A stretch of DNA of 64,000 nucleotides from Picocystis sp. L7 (taxonomy: Eukaryota; Chlorophyta; Picocystophyceae; Picocystales; Picocystaceae): contig QXJR01000013.1 of the NCBI GenBank assembly GCA_020975725.1, positions 434,001 through 498,000 on the forward strand, written 5' to 3'. Both the position numbers and the translations under genes were made by a program. Shown piece after piece: positions 48,301-58,680 of this stretch (positions within the stretch are counted from its first letter, which is position 1; every line of letters starts with the position of its first letter). A model generated the notes under the pieces. The model ran no database searches, was not told where the DNA came from, and worked only from the letters and a program-made list of their open reading frames with translations.

Positions 48301-49990
48301 TGTACATTTTCAGGGCCAACTCCTCATGTGTTGCGGATGGAAACCTACACTGCTCGTCAATGATATCCAGGATTCCAAAGGGCTTCCTCTCAATCAAATC
48401 GAGCACATCCTGGTTGTCCACAAAATCGATGTACGACCAGTTTATCTGCTCTGCCTGGTATTCTTGCTGTTCCATCTTGAACACATGCTCGTTGAAGTGC
48501 TGCTGAAGCTTTTCATTTGCAAAATTGATGCAAAATTGTTCAAAGTCATTGCTCTTGAAGGACTCAAACCCATAGATGTCCAGAACACCGATGTGACTTG
48601 CTGCACTCTCATCCTGGCCAATAGACCTGTTAATGTGCGCCACCAGCCAATCAAACAGCTTCGAATACAGGGTTTTGGCCAATGAATCCCTTCCTTCTGC
48701 AGCAGAGTTCGGACTGAGCGGAGACGTGATGGACCCTTCCAATGTCTGAATAGTTCTTGTGGTAAGCGCTTTATTCAGCGCAGCAGCGTCAACCCCGAGC
48801 ATTGTTGCTGCACTTTGCAGGTGCTCTTCGGCCTTCTCGTCCTTCAGTACTGCCTCATCTTCCCCTACGAACGTGCAGTTACCCAAATGAAGGATAGCCG
48901 CAACAATTCGAAACACGTTGTCCTGCTCCCCTTTGGAAATCCCCACCACATCCATGGCCTGCCTTGTTCTCCTGTATTCTTCAGCATTGTCCACCCCGTC
49001 AAGCTCATAGCAGCGGCTTGTGTTAAGGTACCTGTATTCCTGGGCAGGCTTGAGGTTGAGCTTGGCCTTTTCCTCCTCACTGGCACCCGCACAGAGCTGG
49101 TAGAACACATGGTAATTTCTTTCAGGATCATTAATGTTGACCACCCTGGAGCGTTCCAAAAGATAGGTCTTGATGGCCGCCCCACTGATCCTCCCATGAA
49201 CATCGAATTGGATCTGGATGTACTTCCCGAACCGAGACGAGTTGTCGTTCCTGACAGTCTTTGCATTTCCAAAGGCCTCAAGCAAGGGATTGGATTCCAG
49301 AACCTGCCTTTCCACGTACCGGTCATCGTCTGTCCTCCCTCCCATGAAGGCGAAGTAGTTCATGATGAGCTTGGCGGTCTCCGTCTTGCCAGCCCCAGAC
49401 TCGCCGCTGACCAGGATAGATTGGCTCTTTCCCTGATCCATACGCATGGCCTTGTAGGAAGCATCCGCTACTGCGTAGACGTGTGGAGACAGGTCTCCAA
49501 GGGGGGTTCCTCTGTACATTTCCATCATTGGTTTGCCATACAGGTGCGGCAGCTTCTGGAAGGGGTTGACGGCAATCAGGATCGTTCCCGTGTACGTGTA
49601 GATGTCGTCGGCACGATATCGATCGTGGAGATTATGGAGCACGCCTGGTTCGTGCAGATAGGAAAGCCTCGTCATGTCCTGCAACGTCCTTCGTCAGCGC
49701 CCTTCCTCGACGCACACGCGCTCGTGTCACACGCATCGTTTCGCGTCCAGTCCTTCCAGACGCACCTCCACGTTCCTCCCTGGGTTGTGCAGCGCGCAAT
49801 CGTCCGCCATCCTCTCCACGACCTCTCCATTCCTTCCTTGGTCGTCTTCGAGCCTCACGCGCAGCTTCTTTCCTTCGTCCAGCAGTTCCAGCACCTCCCC
49901 ACCCATCCACCCGCTGTCTGCACGGCTTTCTCGCACCCAGACGTGCGCGCCGACCACGTAAACGCCCGCGTCGCCATCGTCCTGCGCCAT
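45305..49990 (-). CDS. class XI myosin heavy chain
   Basis: The two-exon model is 49733-49990 and 45305-49678, with a 54-nt intron (GTGTGA donor, CTGAC box, GCAG acceptor, phase 0), giving 1543 residues. Exon 1 encodes the SH3-like N-terminal barrel (VGAHVWVRESRADSGWMGGE). The motor follows with GESGAGKTE (near 180), switch I NDNSSRFGK, switch II DIYGFESF and the actin-binding LMSALATTEPWYVRCIKPN. About six IQ motifs lie near 780-930 (for example ATRLQSYAKRYLVRAEF and SAITIQSNWRKYTLQRDF), then a coiled coil. The globular tail is a dilute (DIL) domain, including LRAAHLPSLLMKRLFSQTFAF and [26 protein letters not shown]. This is the plant/algal class XI and animal class V design, a processive organelle motor on actin. 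Length fits. Confidence 0.95.
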
Positions 49991-50797
49991 CGCGCGATCG
50001 CTTCGCAACGCGATCGCGCGCGAAAATGAAAGCACGAAGGCGTGAAAATCCGATCCAGAACGATGAAAAGGGACGCGCGCCGCGGAGGAATCGAGAGAAG
50101 ACGAGATAGGTCCTCGACGGGGAACGGATGCATGACGAGCAAAGCAGGGACCGCATGCCGTCGAGGATTTCCTCCAAAGGCAGGTAGAGTCCTCTGTGAG
50201 CGATGGAAAGAGGGGCGATCCAGATGCCGTCGAGGACGGGACAGGGGTCTCTACGAAGATCCTCCCCGGGGCACTGTCCGGTCGTGCATTTCGAGGCCCC
50301 CCTTCTGTCCTTGAACCGTGGAGGATCGCTACCCGTTCATCAGAGGATCCTCGACGCGAAAGGGTCGCTCGCGTCCCCCTCTTCTTCTTCCCCTCGTGCA
50401 GGTTCGAACCAGCGGGGGGAGTCTCCGTCTCCAACCAGGACACGCAGCGACACAGGGGCGGAAGGAGGAGGGGACGAAGCAGACACGCCCTCGATTTCCA
50501 GATACACCACGATTCGGGACGGGACGACCTCGAACAGATGCACCCCAATCGACAGATGCACCCTCTTCGACAGACACACCCTCCCACGAGCAGATGCACC
50601 CGCATCCTTCCCCGGTGTTTAGGAAAAGGGGGAAAAGGTTCCGACCAGACGCACCCTATTTTTGCAGACACACCCCTCTTCGAAGCGCACGTGTGGTGGC
50701 GCGCGTGCTTCTTCTTCTCCTTTCGCGTTCCTATCGCTCCTTCGCGCGCCTATTTTCACGTCTGTGGTTGGAGGTGTGGCTCAGGCACGCGTCCACC
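49991..50797. promoter_or_regulatory. divergent promoter of myosin and BRF1 with CAGATGCACCC repeats
   Basis: An 807-base divergent region. Six copies of CAGA(T/C)(G/A)CACCC lie on the + strand at 50535-50675 (starting near 50535, 50553, 50571, 50591, 50646 and 50665), the first four at an 18-20 base period. Related copies occur at 54423-54662 before another gene. No TTAAC element is present. The arrangement suggests a repeated transcription factor site; this is inference. Confidence 0.55.
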
Positions 50798-52916
50798 ATG
50801 GTGCACTGCACGTACTGCAAGCGAGAGGTGGACGTGGAAGTGGACGTGGCCAACGGATTCACGTACGTGCACCCACGAAGCGGTCTCGAGCGCAGGAAGA
50901 ACCGGACGAGGAGGCACAGGCTGACCCGTCGCGACGTACACGTTCGAACGATGCTTCAGGGCCTGCACCTCCTGCGGACGCGTGCTGGACGATCGCGTGT
51001 ATTCCACCGATCCCACCTTCACCAAAACGGTGGGTGGCATCAACCAAGTGGAAGGACACTATGTGCCAGAATCAGGTGTCACAGGAACACTGGCCAGAGG
51101 GACCCGTGGAGCCAGACTGTATGGGTACCAAGTGGATTCCCACGAAAAAACACTGCACAAAGGGAAGATGGAAATCATGCAAGTGGCAGAAAGATTGGGA
51201 ATCAGACCCAGGGACGAAATGACAGGGGCAGCGCACCGGCTGTACAAGCTGGCACTGCAGAGAAACTTCACCAGGGGAAGGAGAACGGCACACGTGGCAG
51301 GAGCGTGCCTGTACGTGGTCTGCAGGCAGGAAGGGAAACCCTACATGCTCATCGATTTCAGCGACTGTTTGCAAACCAACGTGTACGTTCTGGGAGCGGT
51401 GTTCCTTCAGCTCTGCCGACTCCTGAGACTAGAGCAACACCCCATTCTGCAAAGGCCAGTGGACCCAAGTCTCTTCATCCATCGATTCGCAGATCGCCTG
51501 GAATTCGGACGGAAGATGCATGGGGTGGCCAACACCGCACTGAGGCTGGTTGCGAGCATGAAACGGGACTGGATGCAAACGGGGAGGAGACCGAGCGGTA
51601 TCTGTGGGGCAGCACTCTTCATTGCAGCGCACGTGCACGGGTTCGAGCGCACCAAGAGAGACGTGGTGTCTGTCGTGCACGTGGGGGAAGGCACGCTGAG
51701 GAAACGGATCACGGAGTTCGAATGCACCCCGTCCAGCCTGTTGACGTTCGAGGAGTTTGAAACACAGGCGAAGGAACTGGAGAAGGAAGCGCAGAAGTTT
51801 CTGCAAGAGGGCGGGGCCCAGCTGATCGCAGAACAGGACGGGAGCATATCAAAGCTCCTCTGCGAGCACAAAGATGTGGAAGGCGCCACCCACTTTGCCC
51901 ATGGCCTTTGTCGCAAGTGCTACAATGATTTCTTCACTGTGTCTGGAGGATTGGGGGATGGAGGGGGCGCCGGAGTAGACCCACCTGCATACGCACGTGC
52001 GGTGAAGCAAAGAGAGGAGGAAGAAGCCCGGAGGTTGGCAGCTGCAGAAGCTTCCGCCGTTGAGAGGGGGGAAGACGAGGTTGCCGATCAGATGGAGCTC
52101 GTGCTTGCTGATGCCGAGTTCCAGGCCGCTGCCTCCAAGGCCAAGGACATGACCCAAATCGTACCGGTTGCTCATCAGAAAAACCCTCTAAAAGAAGGAC
52201 GCATGCTGCGATCCCACACGAGGATGCAACGAACAGAAAATGACCCTGCATCAGGAGCCACCACTCCACAGAAACCCTCCCCCAAGAAAATCACCCCTGG
52301 GCCCGATGTCTCCCCTGGACACGTTGAGCAGCAGCAGAAGCAATCTTCGAATCCGCCTCTGGTTCAGGAGGATGTTGAGACGTTGAGCGACCTGGACGAA
52401 GAAGAAGTGGGCTGCTACATCCACACACAAGAAGAGGTGGAGTTGAAAGAAGTCATCTGGACAGAATTGAACAAAGAGTATTTGGAGAAGGAAGCCGCAA
52501 AGGTTGCCGCTGCCAAAGAGATGGAAGCTGCTGCAGCGACCTCTTCGCCAGCAGCAGAGTTGGTTGAGACAGACAACAAGCGCAACGTCTCGAGACGTCG
52601 CCGGCAAACCCATGGGAGCGTGCTTAAAGAACCTGCTGAAACACCGGAAGAAGCAACAAGGAAGATGCTTGATAGGAAGCGTTTGAGTTCCAAGATTAAC
52701 TACGATGCGCTTGCCACGCTTTTTGAAGACGAAGGTAACCCCAATTCTTCAGAAGCTGCTCCGTCATCCAAAAAGTCCAGCTCTGCATCCAAGTCTGCAG
52801 GTCGCCTTTCTGGCTCGGGTGTTGAAGGAGGCTTGCGCAGTGTGCTGGAAGCCGAAGCTTCGAGGCGAAGCACTCGCAGCACTAAAGCTCATCGTGTGTC
52901 ATGGGCAGCTACCTAG
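50798..52916 (+). CDS. BRF1: TFIIIB subunit BRF1
   Basis: The two-exon model is 50798-50862 and 50960-52916, with a 97-nt intron (GTACGT donor, CTGAC box, TCAG acceptor, phase 2), giving 673 residues. The join completes the zinc ribbon MVHCTYC then CTSCGRVLDD. The first cyclin fold contains EIMQVAERLGIRPRDEMTGAAHRLYK and the second PSLFIHRFADRLEFGRK then VANTALRLVASMKRDWMQTG and GRRPSGICGAALFIAAHVHG. The C-terminal half has an acidic linker and the BRF1 homology block CYIHTQEEVELKEVIWTELN. BRF1 bridges TFIIIC, TBP and RNA polymerase III at tRNA and 5S genes. The order and blocks leave little doubt. Confidence 0.95.
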
Positions 52917-54717
52917 CCTCCTGTACCAGTACAGGGATGGGCTTTTCACCAGTTCTCATTTTGTGACGTGTTCATCCTTCCATCACAATAATTTTCAGTG
53001 CTCAACTCTGAAGACTGAAGCTGTGGCATTGGTCCTTGCTTTGGAGGAAGTATATGTGTCGCTGAGGGACACTGTAAAACGTCTACATGCGGGACATCCG
53101 GCGTACGCATGTTGTCATTTACTGTTCTTACATTGGCCCTTTTTCACCACAATCTGCCGCCAACATGACAGGTCCAACGTGTTGGCTTTGCGAGTGAAAC
53201 GAGAGCTCGAATCTGAAACAAGGTACTTTCTATTGAAAGGTAATTCGAAAGACGCGAATCCTCCATGTAGTTGTCTGCTAGCCAAGAATTACGGAGCTAG
53301 CGCATACGCATTACCTTCGCCCTAGCCACGCATCTTGAGTCCACGCATCTTGAGTCCATGCAATGCAGGCCATGGAATTCGCAAGCAAGTCGACTTTAGC
53401 GCCATGAAGGCTTCCCTCTTGTGCACTCCTCACGACTAGGCCTTCTCTTATCGAAAACCTTCTCTTGTGCACCGAGTTCGTCATCTTCGGGAGAGGAAGG
53501 TCATGTTGTTTGTAACATTAATGGGAATTGCAACTCAATCCACTTTTCTTCACATGCTTGGAAGGACGAGAAATCTTCCCATTGCTTGATGGCTTGAATC
53601 ATGAGTGTTGACATCCATGAAACACGTTTTGCTCCTTTAATCCGGTACAAAGTGTACGAAGAGTGAAACGATTTCCTGTTCTTTTAATCAAAGTTCGAAA
53701 ATTAAGCTCGACGGTTTCTTCACTGATTCTTCCATGTCCGTTGGTCGATTGTTGCCCATCTCACGAGTAAGAAACCCTACACCCAAGCCACCAAACGGGT
53801 TTGGAGCCATGTCTTGCTTGGTCCACGTACAAGTGTTTTGTTCGAAACCTTCCATTTCCAAACCAAACATAATAAGATTTCATGTTTGTAGATACGATTG
53901 GCCTCCAACCGTGCCACCTTGGAGACTAGCTAGTGAGGATCGGTTTGTCACGGGAAAGAAAAAAGCGATCGGTTCATGTAAAGCGGATCATCGACCGCCA
54001 TGCTCACTTGATAGGTAAGGCACGACATGTTCCTTTGTTCCGTGCACGTCCTTGTCCTTACCGTGCACATCCAACTAAATTTGTAGGATGCCAAAGATAA
54101 CTCCATGGATAAAGCGCTAATTCTTCCACACGAACCGTGTCGATGAGGGATTCGTGGACGAGTAGATATTGATGGGAATCGTAGGAGTTGTCATGGCAAC
54201 ACAGCATCGGCTTCGGATCGCTAGACGGGGCGCCAAGATGGACCGTCGGGTGGGAGGAAGGGAAGGAGCTTCGGGCTTGACCGTGGTCATAGGTGCGCTC
54301 GAGATCCAAACGTCTTCGCTGGATGGCACATATGGACCACAATAGACCATGGCCAATGCACACGTACGCCGACGTTGCTTGGCACGCTCGGCTTCACGAG
54401 TGAGGCTGGTGACGGAGCCCGTCAGATACACCGGATGTGATATGCAGATGCACCCTTTCCCGAACGGACCTCCCCCGAGTTCCTCAGAGAAACACCGGAG
54501 CGTGCATCTTCCGAAGGGGGTGTATCTACCTCCCCCTCTCTCCCCTCCTCTCGTCTGCCTCCTACCCGTTTGAACCCATCGCCCCGGTGCAGTTGCACCC
54601 CCTTCTCCCCGCACCCTTCCCCTCGCCACCGGTGGTGTATCTGCACGTAAGGGTGCAACTGCATCCCCAACGTCTCTGGGCGCCTTCGACGAAGCGGATC
54701 GAATCCATTTCGTCGCG
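52917..54717. other. 1.8-kb spacer downstream of BRF1
   Basis: The spacer is AT-richer than the genes. It holds a short direct repeat (CCACGCATCTTGAGT, two full copies and a partial, 53323-53360). Its right end (54423-54662) has five copies of CAGAT(G/A)CACC or CAGTTGCACCC in both orientations, directly before the coiled-coil gene. A minus-strand frame at 54117-55175 is open but has no recognisable domain. No gene is called. Confidence 0.5.
53323..53360. repeat. short direct repeat
   Basis: CCACGCATCTTGAGT occurs twice in tandem, followed by a partial copy CCATGCA. Confidence 0.75.
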
Positions 54718-57700
54718 ATGGCGACGTCGATGGCGACGTTTTCGCGCGATTCCGAAGCTTCCGAACGCGCCTCGGAGGGACCCTTGCGTGAATGCAAGGA
54801 CGTGGAAGCGCCAGAAGGTTTCCTGGAGGCCTCCGAAACGCGGTGCGAGCCGCGAGCGTGGCCCGACGGCGAGACGAAGGAAGACCAGGACCACCTGGCC
54901 ATGGCGAAACCGGCGTCTCTCGCGTCGGACGAACGCGTTTCGTCCGTGATTCGAAGTGCAAGGGACGAGAGAGATACCGCAGAAGACAGGCCTCCAAAAA
55001 GACCGGAGGAAAACGATGCGGCAGTGGACTTGGACGCAGACGAAGGCCATGCGAGCGACCAGGAAAATCGTGCTCCGATGCAGAAGAACACTCCTTCCAC
55101 TTGGTTCCAACACGATAAAAACGGACAAAAGACATGGGATGCTTCGGGACGAACGTCAAGCGATATCTGGGACAACGTGCCGACGTTTTCTTCCAGAAAC
55201 GGACAACGGAAACATCGAAACCATCGAGGACTGACACAAGCAACATATACCTCCGGTCGAAACGTGCATCATCCAACCGGAAGCATTCGAGAGCAAGGGA
55301 ATGGAAGGACCATGGAGGACTCTGGGACGGAAGATGTAGCAGCCCTTCGTGCAGAGAATGCATCGTTACGTGCACTGGTGGAGAAGGTGAAGGATTCGGA
55401 GCTGCAGCTGGCAGAAAAAGAAGTGCAGGACGCGTATTCCAGGTACGTGGTCCAGTTCGAGGCCATGGCAGATGCACTTGCCCAAGAAGAATCCAGAAGA
55501 CGGACATTTGAATTCGATTTCGCCCGAGCCGAGGCAGAGAAGCATGAGGCTCAAGGACGCGTGCGGAAGCTCCTAGAGGAAAGACAAAGGCTAGAAGGGA
55601 AGATCAAAGACGCCGCACAGATTGCTGAACTGGCAGAAAAGGAAAGGGTGCAGGCGGAACAGGCACAGAAAAACGTACTCGGTGCTTGCCAAAAGCTGGA
55701 AGAAGAGTTGCAGGCCATGCAGGCAATTCAGAGGGAGAACGAGAAGGCGCAGGAGGCCATTCACGAGCTTGAAGAAGAACTCAATGCCAAGCAAACAGCT
55801 GCCAAGCGTTTGGAAGAAGAGTCCGAGGAACTGGCAGAAGAACTCATGCAGAACAAGAAAAATATGCAGAGCATGCAAAAGGAAATGGAGCAGGCCCAAC
55901 TCCGAATCATGGAGCTTGAAGCCCAGAAAGAAGAGCTCCAAGGAACCGTCCAGCAAGAAGTGGAAAAGGTCGGTCTGGCCAATGAAGCTCTGCAAGAGGC
56001 CAAGACCGCATACCAAGAGCAGAAAGAGGAGATAGAAAGGCTCAAGGAGTCGCTTGCGAATGTTGAAGAAGCGCTGGAGGAGGCTGAGAAGGGTAGAAGT
56101 GAAGCACACGACGAGCTTTGCCAACTGGAAGAGGAGCTGGAGCGTGCTGTTGAACGAGCAGATGATGCAGAAGAAGCATTGAGAGAGATTGAAAGAGCTA
56201 AGCAAGAAAGAGAGGAGGAGCACCAGGACGTTCTTGAAGCCTTGTCCAGTTCACAGCTGAAAGTACAAGAGCTGGAGGCGGCCCTGGAAAGTGCGCAATC
56301 AGAGTGCGACCGAATGAGGACGGACTTGAAGTGCCTCAACGAAAAGCTCGAAAGTGCCGAAGAGCGTGCAGAAACCTTGGAGAAGGCACAACAAGATGCT
56401 GAAGAGAGATGCACACAAGGAGATAAAGAAACAAAGAAGCTTCAAATGGAACTCCAGGAAGCAGAATTGCGCGCTAACTCACTGGAGGTAGAAAAGGAGG
56501 ATGGAGAAAAGCAGCAGGCGAGCGCTCGACAAGAGCAGCGACGCCTCCAAGAAACCTTGAAGGACGCCCTCCAACGTGCGGAAAGGGCTGAGAATGCACT
56601 GCAGACATCTGAGAAAGCTTTGGAGGAGCTTGACGGAGAGCACAAAGCATTGCGGGAAGAAATGGAAGGTACAGCATCGCAATTCAGGAAGGCACAGCAG
56701 GCATTGGACGAGGCAGAATCGAAATCTACAGCCTTTCAGGTCCAGATTAAGGAGCTCCAGGAGGAGGTGGTGCAGGTTACGATGCAGTGTCAAGAAGCAA
56801 AGGTACTGCAGGAAAATGCAAGCGCTGCCCAGCAAAAGATGGGCCAGGAAGCGGAAAAGCTGGAGGTAGCTTTAGAGGAAGCCTTGGAGCGTGCTGACAG
56901 TGCCGAGAATGCGTTGGAAGAGCTTGGTAAGACTTCTAATGAACAAGCACGCGAAATGTTGAAGCTTCAGGCAGCCTACTCAGATGCATTGCACAGGGCT
57001 CAGAAGGCCGAGCTGGGTCTGAGCAAGGCCAAGAAAACAAGCGAGGAATACGACAGGGAAATGAAGCGCTTGATCCGTGAACTACAGAGCGGTGAGGCAG
57101 ATATGGAACGGTTCAAGATGCTTGCTAAAGTTTCAGCTGAAGAAAAGGCAGGACTTCAAAGTGACATACAGAGCTTGGAGACACAGGTAAGAGGACTTGA
57201 AAGCTCCCTAGCTAGATCCGAAGCGCGGTTTACATTAGCCCAGGGGGAGAGTATTTCAGCAAGGGATGACGTAGAGCGCCTGAAAACACAATATGCGGAA
57301 TCGCAGTCACGCAATGAGAGGTTGAAAGCTGCACTTGAAGATGCAATGGAGGAATTGATAAGTGTACGTATGCTCTGGGACCATGCCAGTGATTGTGAAC
57401 AGGCTGCAGATCCTCATTTCAACTCCCTGGAGAAAGTTCCACATCCTTCCATCACCTCTGACCAGCAGCATGGAGGAAGCAGCGGCGCCTCTTGCCAAGA
57501 GCCTTTGCCATCCAAGACGAGTGAACAACCAATATCACATGGAGTCCGTCGGATGCTAGCAATGCATGAAGTAGCAGAAGAGGAGTCTGAGGCTCCCAAA
57601 CTCTACCAGAAATCTGTAGAGAATGCATCAGGCCCTCCAGTGGTCTACACACCATCCTGCGAGCAGAAATTGCTCGAGATAGGTACAAATTTGGTAGACG

Positions 57701-58470
57701 AGCACTTGCCTGTGTCCTACCCAGTCCAAGAACAAGATCAGGGATGGACAAGTAATAGTGAGGGGCAACCTGATAGCATTGTGTTCGGGATAGATCATGG
57801 TGGCTGTCGCAATTTTACAACCCCAGTGTTACAAGCACAAGTATCAAATGCCACCGAGTCTCTGGCAACCCTGTCTGAGGAACAGAAGCATTCAATCCAC
57901 AAAAACCTCGTGAAGGAGGGAAATCACGAACGGGTTGAGAACAATGCCTCTGCGAGCATTGATGGTGGGGTACTGAGAGATCTTAGACGTGAGGCGTGGC
58001 AAAGCCAAGACAGCAAAGATGAAATTTTGCTTGCCACGGTGCCACTCCCTCAAGCCAAGGTATGCCCATCACCAATCCAAGTCAGGACCCCAGTCGTCTC
58101 CCACTTATCAACTATGGTTGATACAGCAACCAACACAACGCCATCACTACAGCTCAGGATCTCACGGGAAGCGAGACGGGCAACTGTAGAAAGCCATGAA
58201 AAGCAGACCCCAGAAGATTCTCCGTTGCCTGCGAAAGTAGAGGAATATTCGCAGGAAGACCGCAGCGACTTTATCCTACGTCAGAGGAATGGACTTTCAG
58301 TAAACTCATCTGCTCTGAGTAGTAGCAGATTTCGACTGCGAATGCACATGAGGCTTCGGAGAAGTGCATACACATCTGGAACCTTTGGCACAAATGCACC
58401 CAGATGTAATCCTGCTGAAAATTCAAGGGTGAGCCAATGTGCACTCGCTTCCCTGGAGTCACCGCCATGA
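54718..58470 (+). CDS. long coiled-coil protein of unknown family
   Basis: Encodes 1250 residues in one exon. Residues 1-200 are charged and disordered. Residues about 205-890 form an almost uninterrupted coiled coil with heptads rich in Glu, Ala, Leu, Gln and Lys (for example RAENASLRALVEKVKDSELQ and LEEELERAVERADDAEEALR). The last 350 residues are disordered and Ser/Pro/Gln-rich. No motor, SMC ATPase or GRIP domain was seen. The sequence is tropomyosin- or myosin-tail-like in composition, which misleads similarity searches. Cytoskeletal, centrosomal or Golgi scaffolds all fit; I assign no function. The leader carries CAGATGCACCC-type motifs shared with the BRF1/myosin promoter. It converges on PIG-B, with 210 bases between stops. 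Confidence 0.8.
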   Translation: MATSMATFSRDSEASERASEGPLRECKDVEAPEGFLEASETRCEPRAWPDGETKEDQDHLAMAKPASLASDERVSSVIRSARDERDTAEDRPPKRPEENDAAVDLDADEGHASDQENRAPMQKNTPSTWFQHDKNGQKTWDASGRTSSDIWDNVPTFSSRNGQRKHRNHRGLTQATYTSGRNVHHPTGSIREQGNGRTMEDSGTEDVAALRAENASLRALVEKVKDSELQLAEKEVQDAYSRYVVQFEAMADALAQEESRRRTFEFDFARAEAEKHEAQGRVRKLLEERQRLEGKIKDAAQIAELAEKERVQAEQAQKNVLGACQKLEEELQAMQAIQRENEKAQEAIHELEEELNAKQTAAKRLEEESEELAEELMQNKKNMQSMQKEMEQAQLRIMELEAQKEELQGTVQQEVEKVGLANEALQEAKTAYQEQKEEIERLKESLANVEEALEEAEKGRSEAHDELCQLEEELERAVERADDAEEALREIERAKQEREEEHQDVLEALSSSQLKVQELEAALESAQSECDRMRTDLKCLNEKLESAEERAETLEKAQQDAEERCTQGDKETKKLQMELQEAELRANSLEVEKEDGEKQQASARQEQRRLQETLKDALQRAERAENALQTSEKALEELDGEHKALREEMEGTASQFRKAQQALDEAESKSTAFQVQIKELQEEVVQVTMQCQEAKVLQENASAAQQKMGQEAEKLEVALEEALERADSAENALEELGKTSNEQAREMLKLQAAYSDALHRAQKAELGLSKAKKTSEEYDREMKRLIRELQSGEADMERFKMLAKVSAEEKAGLQSDIQSLETQVRGLESSLARSEARFTLAQGESISARDDVERLKTQYAESQSRNERLKAALEDAMEELISVRMLWDHASDCEQAADPHFNSLEKVPHPSITSDQQHGGSSGASCQEPLPSKTSEQPISHGVRRMLAMHEVAEEESEAPKLYQKSVENASGPPVVYTPSCEQKLLEIGTNLVDEHLPVSYPVQEQDQGWTSNSEGQPDSIVFGIDHGGCRNFTTPVLQAQVSNATESLATLSEEQKHSIHKNLVKEGNHERVENNASASIDGGVLRDLRREAWQSQDSKDEILLATVPLPQAKVCPSPIQVRTPVVSHLSTMVDTATNTTPSLQLRISREARRATVESHEKQTPEDSPLPAKVEEYSQEDRSDFILRQRNGLSVNSSALSSSRFRLRMHMRLRRSAYTSGTFGTNAPRCNPAENSRVSQCALASLESPP

Positions 58471-58680
58471 TGATGGTGTTCGAATGCTGCTATGGCGAGT
58501 GCTGTCCTGTTAAATGGCAAAGAAGCACTCACTGTGTAACCACTTTACATCCAACAACATTCTCATTGTATAGAACAGTTGCTAATCACGCACAATGTTC
58601 TACTCCATGGCAAAGGTTCCCCGACGCATATTGGCTCTTGCAAAGTCTTGATGGTCCAATGTCCGGAAGGAAGCGAAAAT

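Noticed and set aside
53734-54018. 94-codon + frame in the BRF1 downstream spacer
   Set aside because: AT-rich surroundings, no domain, and no promoter or splice signals of the kind seen elsewhere in the window.
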